A stretch of 64,000 bases of DNA from Photobacterium profundum (GCF_003026285.1 NZ_PYOD01000001.1:434001-498000); one strand, 5' to 3'; shown: positions 16,627 through 25,408, counted from the first letter of the stretch. Made by a program: numbers and translations. The notes: generated by a model from the letters alone, not told the origin.

Positions 16627-17019
16627 TTAACGGCGATCATCGCGATAGCACGTCACATCAACCTCAACTTTCACATCAACAACAAGATCACACACCATAC
16701 AAATACGTGCAGGTGGGTTCTCGCCGAAAAATTCTTTAAACACTTTATTGAACGATTGGAAGTAACGTGAATCCGTCAGTACTACTTTTACGTGTACAAC
16801 GTCTTTCAGGGCGTAACCTGCTTCTTCCATAATGTCGACACAGTTTTGAATCGCTAAACGAGACTGGTCAACAATACCGCCTTCAATCACTTCGCCATCT
16901 GTCATTGGTGTTTGACCAGATACGTAAAGGAAACCACCCGCTTCCGTTGCACGTGCAAATGGAAGATGTTGACCGCCTGTACCCGTTCCGCCTTCGATGC
17001 CGTAGCGTTTGATTGTCAT
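16627..17019 (-). CDS. RidA/YjgF-family enamine-imine deaminase
   Basis: A 130-residue protein of the Rid family: GGQHLPFARATEAGGFLYVSGQTPM at the N-terminus and PPARICMVCDL near 106 carrying the conserved Arg that binds the carboxylate. RidA proteins hydrolyse the enamine or imine released by PLP-dependent dehydratases, giving the keto acid and ammonia. That fits the divergently encoded PLP lyase at 19694. It lies 122 bp downstream of the D-aminoacylase gene in the same orientation. It may belong to one of the other Rid subfamilies rather than RidA itself, because the second half of the Arg motif differs from E. coli RidA. Confidence 0.88.
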   Translation of the reverse strand: MTIKRYGIEGGTGTGGQHLPFARATEAGGFLYVSGQTPMTDGEVIEGGIVDQSRLAIQNCVDIMEEAGYALKDVVHVKVVLTDSRYFQSFNKVFKEFFGENPPARICMVCDLVVDVKVEVDVTCYRDDRR

Positions 17020-17141
17020 AATATTTCTCCAACTTCTTTCTATTAAAATTTACATGAATTGATGGCAGTGAAATCTATGCTTTATTTCAAATCTCTATTT
17101 GATAGCAATTTCTCGACGGCCTTGTTAATACGTCATAAACG

Positions 17142-18581
17142 TTAGCGTTGATGACGGTAAAGAAAGCGACCATAACGCTGCGCGTCTACTTCGCCTTTTT
17201 GATAACTGATGCAGCCATTCACCATAACGGCGTCGATTCCTTTCGCTTTTGCAATTGGGTTTTCAAAAGTAGCTGCATCTTTAATTTCTGTTGGATTAAA
17301 TAAAACAAGGTCAGCGTAGGCACCTTCTTTTATTTCTCCTCGGTCAGTGAGGCAATAGCGTTTTGCCGACATGCCCGTCATCTTATGAACGGCTTCAGCC
17401 AAAGAAAATAGCTGGCGTTCGCGGCTGTAATACCCCAAGACTTTCGGGAATGTGCCCCATAAACGCGGATGCGGATGCGGGTCATTCGGTAGTCCATCTG
17501 ATCCCACCATGGTTAAACGGTATTTCAATACGCGCTCTACATCGGCTTCATCCATGCAGTGATAAACAGCACCTGCAGGTTGCAGTTTTTTCGCAGCGTC
17601 CATTAAGGGAAGTGCCATTTCTATTGCAATTTGCTTTAGCATCTTGCCGGCATGCTCTGGGTATGCTTCAGACCAAGTAATAAAAATATCTATTTCATCG
17701 GTCACTTGCTTTAAATCTAAAGTCGATGAACTCGCGGAATACGGGTAACAATCACATGAGACATCTTGATGCTTTGCCGTTTTTTCCATTACATCTAAAA
17801 CTTCTACGGTACGTCCCCAGTTACCGGCCCCTGCACATTTAAGGTGAGAGATAACGACGGGTACTTTACCGTGTTTACCTGTGCGGAATGCTTCATCCAT
17901 CGCACCTAAAATTTGTTCAAATTCAGTGCGCATATGCGTGGTATAAATACCGTCAAATGCAGCTAACTCTTCTACCAATGCCATTACTTCTTCAGTCGGT
18001 GCTTTCTGAGCACTGGCATACGCTAAACCCGAACTTAACCCCAATGCCCCTTGCGACATTGCGTCGTGTAGTTTACTTTTCATCAGTGCAATTTCAGAGG
18101 ATGTTGCAGAGCGGTGCAAGTCATCCATTTCGTTGTTACGCAATGTGGTATGCCCTACTAATGCAGCCACATTCACGGCAGGTTGAGCGTGTTGAACGGC
18201 TTCTGCATAACTCTTAAAACTTGGGTATTTAAAATCGTCTTTCTGACCCAACAAGTTCATAGGATCTGGCGGATCGTTCGCTAATATTGCTGGTGAAGCA
18301 CTGATCCCACAGTTGCCTACGATTACTGTTGTTACACCTTGGCTGATCTTAGGTAAACATTCTGGATAACGAATAACGTTAGTATCATCATGCGTATGCA
18401 CATCAATAAAACCAGGCGCTAACGTTTGGCCTTCTCCATCGATTAGGCATTGCGTATCGCAGCCAGCGAGATCACCAATAGCTACAATACGATCCCCTTT
18501 AATTGCAACATCAGCGTTGTATGCATCGGCACCAGTCCCGTCTACAACTTGAACATTCCGGAATACGGTATCGAACTGCAT
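17142..18581 (-). CDS. D-aminoacylase (N-acyl-D-amino-acid deacylase)
   Basis: A 479-residue amidohydrolase. The full metal and catalytic set of Alcaligenes D-aminoacylase is present with matching spacing: H62 and H64 in DVHTHDD, C91 in GNCGIS, H216 in THMR, H246 in ISHLK and D362 in VGSDG. The enzyme removes the acyl group from N-acyl-D-amino acids, releasing the free D-amino acid. I chose the start at 18581 (AAGGA 6 bases upstream) over the extended frame at 18611. It lies 75 bp after the RpiR regulator gene. In this context N-acetyl-D-glucosaminate, chemically an N-acetyl D-amino acid, is an attractive substrate, but that is inference. Confidence 0.93.
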   Translation of the reverse strand: MQFDTVFRNVQVVDGTGADAYNADVAIKGDRIVAIGDLAGCDTQCLIDGEGQTLAPGFIDVHTHDDTNVIRYPECLPKISQGVTTVIVGNCGISASPAILANDPPDPMNLLGQKDDFKYPSFKSYAEAVQHAQPAVNVAALVGHTTLRNNEMDDLHRSATSSEIALMKSKLHDAMSQGALGLSSGLAYASAQKAPTEEVMALVEELAAFDGIYTTHMRTEFEQILGAMDEAFRTGKHGKVPVVISHLKCAGAGNWGRTVEVLDVMEKTAKHQDVSCDCYPYSASSSTLDLKQVTDEIDIFITWSEAYPEHAGKMLKQIAIEMALPLMDAAKKLQPAGAVYHCMDEADVERVLKYRLTMVGSDGLPNDPHPHPRLWGTFPKVLGYYSRERQLFSLAEAVHKMTGMSAKRYCLTDRGEIKEGAYADLVLFNPTEIKDAATFENPIAKAKGIDAVMVNGCISYQKGEVDAQRYGRFLYRHQR

Positions 18582-18656
18582 GTGTTTTCCTTTACTTAAA
18601 ATGGTTAACATTTACAGTTCGAATAATGTCGCCAAAACGGTTACTTCAAACTGCGT

Positions 18657-19520
18657 TTAATCGCCTAAAGGCTGTCTATCCAAACCACCGCGATGACTAT
18701 CAAGTGCCAACTTCAAACGACGTAATCGGTCTCGAGAACGACGCTTATGACTTAATGCCAGTTCTGTTGATATCACATCAATCAGCGCCATCATTGCGTA
18801 ACGTGAAGCCGATGGTTTGTAGATAAAATCTGTTTCTTGAATCACAACAGGCAATACCACATCACTTATTTCAGCCAATGGTGAGTTTGGCGCTGTAATG
18901 GCTATCACTTTCAATCCATATTGCTTTGCAATAGAGGCTGGCTCGACCACTTCGGGGGTAAAACCCGTTGCCGAAATCACCACCATTACATCGCTACTGT
19001 CTGCGGTTGATGCAACCATTCGAGCAAGTAAGCCATCGTTATAAGCCGTCACTGCGTACCCTAAACGGAATAAACGAAACTGCAGTTCTTGCGATAACAT
19101 AGTGGAGCCTCCACCCATGCCAATCGACAGCACTTGTCTTGCCCCTTGCAGCATTTCCACAACCGTTGCAATGTCTTCTTCGTTGACCACTTTACGGTTT
19201 ATGTTGATCACATTTTTGATCGACTCATAAACCCCTTGAATGCCTGACTGGTCAGGGCTTTCATGAATAAAGCGCTGACCTATTGCAATCGACTGCGCTA
19301 ATTTCATTTTTAAATCACGTACATTTTTACATCCAACCGCTTTTGCAAACCGCGTAATGGTTGCCTCACTTACGCCTGCTTCATCAGCCAATTGGCTAAT
19401 ACTGGCATTCGCTGCTGACGCTAAATCGTCTATTACTAGCTTCGCCACTTTCTTCTCTGCATCTCGCAATTGCGAGAAACGTTCTGTAATTCTTGAAACA
19501 ATATCGACTTCGATAGTCAC
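18657..19520 (-). CDS. RpiR/MurR-family transcriptional regulator
   Basis: A 287-residue regulator with an N-terminal HTH_6 domain (ERFSQLRDAEKKVAKL, then ISQLADEAGVSEATITRFAKAVGC near 40-63) and a C-terminal SIS sugar-isomerase domain from about 110 (VLSIGMGGGSTMLSQEL, VVISATGFTPEVVE) that normally senses a phosphosugar. The start is a GTG at 19520, supported by GAGGAAGGTG 7 bases upstream; the longer frame from 19604 runs through this site. RpiR members control amino-sugar and sugar-acid genes. It is divergent from the PLP lyase gene, and a 17-bp near-palindrome lies in the gap. KDPG or a related phosphate would be a plausible ligand, which is inference. Confidence 0.9.
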   Translation of the reverse strand: MTIEVDIVSRITERFSQLRDAEKKVAKLVIDDLASAANASISQLADEAGVSEATITRFAKAVGCKNVRDLKMKLAQSIAIGQRFIHESPDQSGIQGVYESIKNVININRKVVNEEDIATVVEMLQGARQVLSIGMGGGSTMLSQELQFRLFRLGYAVTAYNDGLLARMVASTADSSDVMVVISATGFTPEVVEPASIAKQYGLKVIAITAPNSPLAEISDVVLPVVIQETDFIYKPSASRYAMMALIDVISTELALSHKRRSRDRLRRLKLALDSHRGGLDRQPLGD

Positions 19521-19605
19521 GGTTATCACCTTCCTCTCGACACCACAAATCTTATTCACATCACCTTGCCAAAACAGTGAGAAACAGCACAAAAAGCAAT
19601 TCAAT

Positions 19606-19622
19606 GTTTGATAGTTTCTAAC
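19606..19622. promoter_or_regulatory. Putative RpiR operator, copy 1
   Basis: GTTTGATAGTTTCTAAC is a near-palindrome with half-sites GTTTGA and TCTAAC separated by 5 bp. The exact reverse complement recurs at 21311-21327, upstream of the GH20 gene. It lies between the divergent regulator and PLP lyase genes. Confidence 0.65.
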
Positions 19623-19693
19623 ATACCAAATATCATCAACTCGCCAAAGAGCAATAACAGCAAGGCCTGAGAGCCATGTTAGGAGAATAAAGA

Positions 19694-20968
19694 ATGAACC
19701 AATTAAATAAAAAGCATGTTAGTAAATACCAAGACACTCATCACAAAAAATTCTCGCCGGGCACCAAAGGTGTGTGGTCAAGCGAAAAACCTGATGGGAA
19801 ATACAGCTTAATTAACGAAGATATCAGTCTTCCAGCAGCTGTAATTAAACAAAGTGCCCTCACCAATAACATGGAGTGGATGCAAACGTTCGCCAATCAT
19901 CATCAAGTAAAGTTGTCGCCACATGGTAAAACCACCATGACGCCAGCATTTTTCGAACAACAGCTACAAGCTGGCGCATGGGGATTAACGGTCGCCACTG
20001 CACCACATGTACAAGCTGCTGCCGAAGGTGGTGCTGAAAACATCATGATGGCGAATCAATTAGTGGGCAAAGCCAACATGGGAATGGTGGCAAATGTTAT
20101 TCAACAGAATGGTGTTAACTTCTACTGTTGTGTCGATTCAACTGATAACGTCGATCAGCTAAATCAGTTCTTTGTTGATGTAGAAATAACCTTAAACGTA
20201 TTGATCGAAGCAGGTGTTGAAGGTGGTCGATGTGGTTGTCGTACCCCAGAAGAAGTCATTACTTTAGCCCATCATATAAATAATCTACCCGCATTAAACT
20301 TAGCGGGTATTGAAGTCTATGAAGGAGTAATACACGGCGATAACGCAGAGCAAGATATTCGCCAATTTTTAGCTCAAACAATTCAAACCGTTGAATTATT
20401 GATTGAAGAAAAATTAATTACAGATACCAATCCGATCATTACCGGCGCAGGTTCAGCATGGTATGACGTAGTCGCTGAAAGTTTTGCAGCCTGCCTGCAC
20501 TTAACAGCCATTATTCGACCTGGCTGCTACGTTATTCATGACACAGGCATTTATGAAGATGCACAGAACCTTGTAATGGGCCGCGCAGAACAAAATCACG
20601 GCTACGCATGTGAACTAGGTGGTAACTTAGAATCTGCATTGGAAGTATGGGCGTATGTTTTATCGCGTCCAGAAACCAATAAAGCGGTGATTGGACTAGG
20701 TAAACGGGATGTCGCATTCGATGCAGGCTTACCTATTCCGGAACGAGGTTACCGTAACGGTGAAGCTATTTCAGTTAAAGGCTTAGTCGCGACGGCAATC
20801 ATGGATCAACATATCTTTGTTACTGTACCCGATGGTGTAGATTTGAAAGTGGGCGACATGATTGCATTTTCAACCTCTCACCCTTGCTTAACCTTTGATA
20901 AGTGGAAGTATCTCTGCGTATCAGATGATGAGCATTCCGTGACTCAGTTTGTTGAGACGTGTTTTTAA
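19694..20968 (+). CDS. PLP-dependent D-amino-acid ammonia-lyase (DSD1 / D-threonine aldolase family)
   Basis: A 424-residue fold-type III PLP enzyme with an alanine-racemase-like N-terminal barrel. The Schiff-base lysine is Lys 79 in SPHGKTT. Near the C-terminus, H396 and C398 in SHPC match the metal-binding pair of D-serine dehydratase and D-threonine aldolase. Members act on D-amino acids with a 3-hydroxyl group. The neighbours (D-aminoacylase, RidA, KdgK, Eda) make D-glucosaminate dehydratase, forming 2-keto-3-deoxygluconate plus ammonia, the most economical role; D-serine or D-threonine remain possible. It is divergent from the RpiR gene, with an AGGAG site 7 bases before the ATG, and is followed by a terminator. 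Confidence 0.85.
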   Translation: MNQLNKKHVSKYQDTHHKKFSPGTKGVWSSEKPDGKYSLINEDISLPAAVIKQSALTNNMEWMQTFANHHQVKLSPHGKTTMTPAFFEQQLQAGAWGLTVATAPHVQAAAEGGAENIMMANQLVGKANMGMVANVIQQNGVNFYCCVDSTDNVDQLNQFFVDVEITLNVLIEAGVEGGRCGCRTPEEVITLAHHINNLPALNLAGIEVYEGVIHGDNAEQDIRQFLAQTIQTVELLIEEKLITDTNPIITGAGSAWYDVVAESFAACLHLTAIIRPGCYVIHDTGIYEDAQNLVMGRAEQNHGYACELGGNLESALEVWAYVLSRPETNKAVIGLGKRDVAFDAGLPIPERGYRNGEAISVKGLVATAIMDQHIFVTVPDGVDLKVGDMIAFSTSHPCLTFDKWKYLCVSDDEHSVTQFVETCF

Positions 20969-21055
20969 TCAGCACGTTTATAAGAAGTGTGCCTTTATAA
21001 ATTGATATTAACGGCTCGGTTTTTAGGCTTACTTTATCAAAAGTAATATAACAAT

Positions 21056-21088
21056 AAGCCCTAACATTTTAATGCTAGGGCTTTTTAT
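21056..21088 (+). terminator. Terminator of the PLP lyase gene
   Basis: AAGCCCTAACATT pairs with AATGCTAGGGCTT with a single mismatch and is followed by a T run. Confidence 0.8.
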
Positions 21089-21310
21089 TGAGCAATTTAA
21101 TGAAAACTAACATCACAAAAAAATAAAACAAATAGTGTCATTAAAAAAAGTCTCGTCATAACATCGTAATGAATGAATTAAGATCACACCTTTTAGCTTT
21201 AAATACCTATTTCCCGATACATTTAGACATATTTAAACCCGCTATAAATTTGATTACTTTTAAAATGTATTTATTTATTGAAGATGATCACATCGCGCTA
21301 AAAATACCGA

Positions 21311-21327
21311 GTTAGAAACTATCAAAC
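21311..21327. promoter_or_regulatory. Putative RpiR operator, copy 2
   Basis: GTTAGAAACTATCAAAC is the exact reverse complement of the site at 19606-19622. It lies 209 bp before the GH20 start. Seventeen identical bases in two regulatory gaps are unlikely by chance. Confidence 0.65.
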
Positions 21328-21430
21328 AACACACCATAACCAAGGTAACCAACTGATAATAAATGATTATATCGATGTTACTTTTTCACGAGTGACAATT
21401 TGATAAATATTACAACAAGAAGATATGATA

Positions 21431-21449
21431 GTTACTAACACGTAGTAAC
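21431..21449. promoter_or_regulatory. Inverted repeat upstream of the GH20 gene
   Basis: A perfect GTTACTA-N5-TAGTAAC repeat. Its left part, with the preceding bases (ATGATAGTTACTAAC), resembles the operator at 19606 with a few mismatches, so it may be a weaker site for the same regulator. Confidence 0.45.
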
Positions 21450-21535
21450 TGACTGTCTCAGTTATTAATTCCTTTTAAGTATGCATTCAATTTTGTTAGC
21501 CATTACTGCTAACCTTATATATTCCGAGGCTACAC

Positions 21536-23956
21536 ATGAAGATGAAACCTTTGGCACTTTCTTTATCGTTAATTATATCGGCATTTCCTGCATTAGCTGA
21601 TAAACCTAATACTGATCTTCACCTTATGCCCTACCCTCAGCAAGTTACATTGAGTGATTCAAATGGGCTAGTTGTTGACCGTAATTTTTCGGCTAAATTA
21701 ACCGGATTCACATCAGAGCGATTAGAGTCTGCCGTACAACGTTTAAATAATCGTATTGAACGCCAAACAGGTTTCTTCTTAACCACGCCCATTCAAGCAG
21801 CTAATAAAACACCCCAGTTAATTATCAATGTTAAAGCTGGCGCTCCTACAGATGTTCAACAAGAAAAAGAAGATGAAAGTTACAGCCTAGATGTCAGCAG
21901 TACCCAAGCAGTTCTTAATGCCAACACACCTTATGGAGCATTGCATGGCATCGAAACATTCTTACAGCTATTACAAAACACACCTAATGGTGCTGAAGTA
22001 CCGGCAGTTAGCATCGAAGACTCACCTCGCTTTCCATGGCGTGGTGCGTTAATTGATACATCACGCCACTTCATTCCGGTTAATGATATTAAACGTCAAA
22101 TTGATGGTTTAGCTTCTGCAAAATTTAATACCTTCCATTGGCACCTAACTGACGATCAAGGCTGGCGTATTGAATCTTTGGCCTACCCCAACCTACACGA
22201 AAAAGGGTCTGACGGTCTTTACTATACTCGCGAACAAATTAAAGACGTTGTAGCTTATGCTAAAAATCTTGGCATACGTGTGATCCCAGAAGTCGACTTG
22301 CCTGGCCATGCATCAGCAATTGCTGCGGCTTACCCAGAGCTAATGACCGAAATAAAAGAGTATAAAATCGAACGTAAATGGGGTGTACATGAACCCTTAC
22401 TCGATCCAACAAAACCTGAGGTATATACCTTCATTGATAAAATTATTGGTGAAGTCACTGAATTATTCCCAGATAAATACATTCACATTGGTGGCGATGA
22501 AGTAAATCCAAAGCAATGGAATAACAGCAAGGCCATACAAGTATTTATGGCCGAGAAAGGACTAAAGGATGCACTCGAGCTACACGCGTACTTTAACCAA
22601 GAAGTGGAAGAGATTCTTAAAAAACACGATCGTAAAATGATTGGTTGGGATGAAACTTACCACCCTGACCTACCAAAAAGTATCGTGATCCAATCTTGGC
22701 GTGGACACGATTCATTAGGTGAGTCCGCCAATGATGGCTATCAAGGTATTCTATCTACGGGATATTACATCGATCAAGCACAACCCGCAGCCATGCATTA
22801 CCGTAACGATCCAATGCCTAAACCTTTACAGGTTGATGATAAAGTACACACAGATGAAAGCTGGGAAACGTGGCAATTTGAAGCACCACGTAAACGAGGC
22901 AGTGCCGTAACAGGCACATTTACGCTAATCACAGCTAAAGATGGTACTCGCCGTGGCTTTATTGATTACAAAGGCCGTTCACGTCGTGCTGTCTTTGATA
23001 TTGAAACCACCCAGGGTATTACCTCTTTCTGGATGGATTCCTGGATGGGGCAAACCAAACCGCGTGTTGAGTTACAAGATGGGAAACTCACCGGGCATAT
23101 GGTTGTAGGTAACGCACAATACACAATGACTGGTCAGAAAATTGCTGGCACTGATATTGAGAACAGCAAATACCCAACAGCACCCTATCCTGTCGCATTA
23201 AAGAAAGAGCAAGAACACCTGATCCTAGGCGGCGAAGTTACTCTATGGGCAGAAAATGTTAAGTATGACACCATTGATCTTCGCATGTGGCCGCGATCTT
23301 ACGTTATTGCTGAACGCTTGTGGTCTGCTGAAAATATTACTGATGTAGACAGCATGTATGAACGCATGGAAACGATGGGTAACTGGGCCACCGTTTCTGT
23401 CGGCTTACAGCATGAATGGAATGCTTTAGTTGGCATGAAACGCCTCGCTAATGGTAAAGATATTCGACCACTGCAAGTATTGGCAGAAGCCGTTGAACAA
23501 GCACAGTACTATCACCGTCACCACGAAAAATCGACATATGAAAATTATGACCGATTTGATCCCTTAAACCGTTTTGCAGATGCACTTCCACCAGAAAGCC
23601 TTGAAGTTCGCCAATTGAATAAGAACGTAACGGCATTTATTGTGAATCCGAAAGATTCCACTGCGAAAATACAAATAGTTGAACAACTGCAAAGCTGGAT
23701 CGATAACAATGACGCGTTGGTAACAATGATCGACGGTAACTATTTATTAAAAGACATAAAGCCAGTTGTTAAGCATGTTACTCAAGTTTCGCAACTGGGG
23801 CTTGATCTTATTAAGCAAATTGAAACTGGGAAACCCTTAACAGCCAACGAGCTGGAGTCAGCTAAAAAACTACTTAACGACGCACAGCAAATTCAAGATG
23901 AAGTGGTGGTATCAGCGGCTTACCCTGTCGAAATGCTACTACATGCAGCGTACTAA
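21536..23956 (+). CDS. GH20 beta-N-acetylhexosaminidase (chitobiase-like)
   Basis: An 806-residue secreted enzyme with a Sec signal peptide (cleavage near ALA-DKP). An N-terminal GH20b domain is followed by the GH20 barrel starting at FPWRGALIDTSRHF near 165. The barrel carries FHWHLTDDQGWR near 200, PEVDLPGHA near 257 and the catalytic pair D321-E322 in HIGGDEV. A C-terminal part of about 200 residues has no clear family. GH20 enzymes remove terminal GlcNAc (or GalNAc) from chito-oligosaccharides by substrate-assisted catalysis. The barrel is interrupted near 440-550 by an unusual insertion (WETWQFEAPRKRGSAVTG onward, beta-rich). The upstream gap holds the same 17-bp motif as the RpiR/lyase gap. 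Confidence 0.93.
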   Translation: MKMKPLALSLSLIISAFPALADKPNTDLHLMPYPQQVTLSDSNGLVVDRNFSAKLTGFTSERLESAVQRLNNRIERQTGFFLTTPIQAANKTPQLIINVKAGAPTDVQQEKEDESYSLDVSSTQAVLNANTPYGALHGIETFLQLLQNTPNGAEVPAVSIEDSPRFPWRGALIDTSRHFIPVNDIKRQIDGLASAKFNTFHWHLTDDQGWRIESLAYPNLHEKGSDGLYYTREQIKDVVAYAKNLGIRVIPEVDLPGHASAIAAAYPELMTEIKEYKIERKWGVHEPLLDPTKPEVYTFIDKIIGEVTELFPDKYIHIGGDEVNPKQWNNSKAIQVFMAEKGLKDALELHAYFNQEVEEILKKHDRKMIGWDETYHPDLPKSIVIQSWRGHDSLGESANDGYQGILSTGYYIDQAQPAAMHYRNDPMPKPLQVDDKVHTDESWETWQFEAPRKRGSAVTGTFTLITAKDGTRRGFIDYKGRSRRAVFDIETTQGITSFWMDSWMGQTKPRVELQDGKLTGHMVVGNAQYTMTGQKIAGTDIENSKYPTAPYPVALKKEQEHLILGGEVTLWAENVKYDTIDLRMWPRSYVIAERLWSAENITDVDSMYERMETMGNWATVSVGLQHEWNALVGMKRLANGKDIRPLQVLAEAVEQAQYYHRHHEKSTYENYDRFDPLNRFADALPPESLEVRQLNKNVTAFIVNPKDSTAKIQIVEQLQSWIDNNDALVTMIDGNYLLKDIKPVVKHVTQVSQLGLDLIKQIETGKPLTANELESAKKLLNDAQQIQDEVVVSAAYPVEMLLHAAY

Positions 23957-23980
23957 CCAAGATTGCTAAATGAGCCATAA

Positions 23981-24024
23981 AGCCCTTGACCGATTTGTTC
24001 CTCAACGCTCAGGGGCTTTTTATT
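23981..24024 (+). terminator. Terminator of the GH20 gene
   Basis: AGCCCTTGA pairs with TCAGGGGCT (one G-T pair) across a 19-base loop and is followed by TTTTTATT. Confidence 0.75.
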
Positions 24025-24183
24025 ACCCACCAGATCCCATCCTACCTTTCAGTCATTGCGCCCAACTATTTAACGTGTATTATCGATGCCACTCAACATA
24101 ATAGACGTGCCACAAAGCCCATAAAAAGTATAGGGTTAACAATTAGGTACGCATTAGTAAATTGTCAGAAAGGAAAAATAGCC

Positions 24184-24384
24184 ATGGAACTTATCGATTT
24201 TTTACAAGCCGGATTATTCAGTATAGGCGTACTGCTTTTTGCACTGGCAGGCGGTTGTTTATTTATGATGCTTACAGTAAAAAAAGAACACGTTAAATGC
24301 GTTATAGAAAAGCGTATTGAGTTTGGTTTCTTCGGTGGTGCTTGCTTAACATTTTTAGGGTTGATTGCTTACGTATTAGCGTAG
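24184..24384 (+). CDS. Small inner-membrane protein, 66 aa
   Basis: The ATG at 24184 has AAGGA 9 bases upstream. The protein has two hydrophobic helices, LFSIGVLLFALAGGCLFMML and FFGGACLTFLGLIAYVLA, joined by a charged loop (VKKEHVKCVIEKRIE). The frame is open for 66 codons upstream, but that part reads like noise and has no ribosome-binding site. The family is not recognised. Confidence 0.6.
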   Translation: MELIDFLQAGLFSIGVLLFALAGGCLFMMLTVKKEHVKCVIEKRIEFGFFGGACLTFLGLIAYVLA

Positions 24385-24419
24385 AGTATTCATAGCCTCA
24401 CTCAGTTTCTATACTCTAT

Positions 24420-24446
24420 CTCTGAGCGTTTATACCTCGCTCAGAG
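24420..24446 (+). terminator. Hairpin after the small membrane-protein gene
   Basis: A perfect 9-bp stem CTCTGAGCG / CGCTCAGAG with a 9-base loop. There is no T tract, so termination is uncertain. Confidence 0.45.
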
Positions 24447-24539
24447 CACCTTCAAAGAATCGTTTATCGTCTAATTCAAATAAAATTCAAACACTTCACT
24501 ATACTTAAAACTTAAGATTTAACTTGAGGATAAAAAGTA

Positions 24540-25250
24540 ATGAAAAAGGCTATATTTCAAATGGTTAAATGCATTTTTTTGCGTGCCATAATATTAAGTT
24601 CTATTGTCTCCATGACCTTTATACCTCAAATAGCGTCTGCTAATGAAGGAAGATTTGCAGATAAAAAAGGCGACCTTAAAAATCGTCCACTTCACAGGCA
24701 AGATTCGGCACGGGTGAATAAGAACATACAAAACAACGTTAAAAGCAATGACATAAAGATTAAAAATAAAGATGTGAATATTAATCACGTCAATAAAAAC
24801 AATAACGTTGTCATCAATAATAATCGGCATAATACCGTTGTTGTTCCCTCAAACCGACACCGCACTTACCGTAATGTCGTTGTAGTGCGCCCGCATGGTC
24901 ATGTCTATTATGGTTATGGAAATTACTACAATGATAACGATGCATGGAAATGGTTAGCATTCACCGCAATAACGTTAAAACTGCTTGATAACCTTAATGA
25001 ACAACAAGAAAGAGAACACGAAGCAGCGCAGGTGAAAGCCACAACAGCTCCTATTAATGAACAAATTAACTGGAGTGACGGCGGCGCATCAGGTTCAGTC
25101 ACGGCGACACGTGAAGGTACAACAACCAGCGGTCGTTATTGCCGTGAATTCCAGCAAAAGATCACCGTTGGTGGCGAAAATGAAAATGCTTACGGTACGG
25201 CTTGTCAAAATCAGGATGGATCGTGGGAAATAGTATCGACGGGTAGTTAA
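24540..25250 (+). CDS. Secreted Asn-rich protein with surface-antigen C-terminal domain
   Basis: A 236-residue protein. It starts with a somewhat long signal peptide (cleavage probably near ASA-NEG). An Asn/Lys/Val low-complexity stretch of about 60-110 follows (NINHVNKNNNVVINNN), then a Tyr-rich segment (HGHVYYGYGNYYNDND), a hydrophobic helix, and a C-terminal domain SGRYCREFQQKITVGG ... AYGTACQNQDGSWEI. That last domain is the pattern seen at the end of rickettsial 17-kDa-type surface antigens, including its Cys pair. It is probably an envelope protein. The GAGG site is rather far from the ATG (11 bases). Its role is unknown. Confidence 0.7.
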   Translation: MKKAIFQMVKCIFLRAIILSSIVSMTFIPQIASANEGRFADKKGDLKNRPLHRQDSARVNKNIQNNVKSNDIKIKNKDVNINHVNKNNNVVINNNRHNTVVVPSNRHRTYRNVVVVRPHGHVYYGYGNYYNDNDAWKWLAFTAITLKLLDNLNEQQEREHEAAQVKATTAPINEQINWSDGGASGSVTATREGTTTSGRYCREFQQKITVGGENENAYGTACQNQDGSWEIVSTGS

Positions 25251-25292
25251 CTGTTCATAGCTAAGTGACGCTTTATTGGACGAATACATATT

Positions 25293-25328
25293 AAAAAAGA
25301 GGCATAATTAATATAATGCCTCCTTTTA
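25293..25328. terminator. Terminator between surface-antigen and cyclophilin genes
   Basis: AAAAGAGGCAT pairs with ATGCCTCCTTTT, with A and T runs on either side. It suits the plus-strand gene ending at 25250. Confidence 0.65.
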
Positions 25329-25408
25329 CATTTTTAATTTAATGTCTAACGTTCCGTTTACCACCAGCAGTCGCTAATGGTTTAAATTATATATTAGACA
25401 CAGCAACG

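Larger units (their letters stand above)
20969..21535. other. Regulatory region upstream of the GH20 gene
   Basis: 567 bp without a gene. It contains the terminator of the PLP lyase, the second operator copy (21311-21327), and a related sequence with a 7-bp inverted repeat (GTTACTA-N5-TAGTAAC, 21431-21449). The layout suggests a controlled promoter just upstream of the GH20 gene. No other feature was found. Confidence 0.6.

Noticed and set aside
19694..20968. Plain D-serine deaminase or D-threonine aldolase annotation
   Set aside because: The fold fits, but placement with D-aminoacylase, RidA, kdgK and eda suggests a sugar-acid substrate; I keep the family name and treat the substrate as open.
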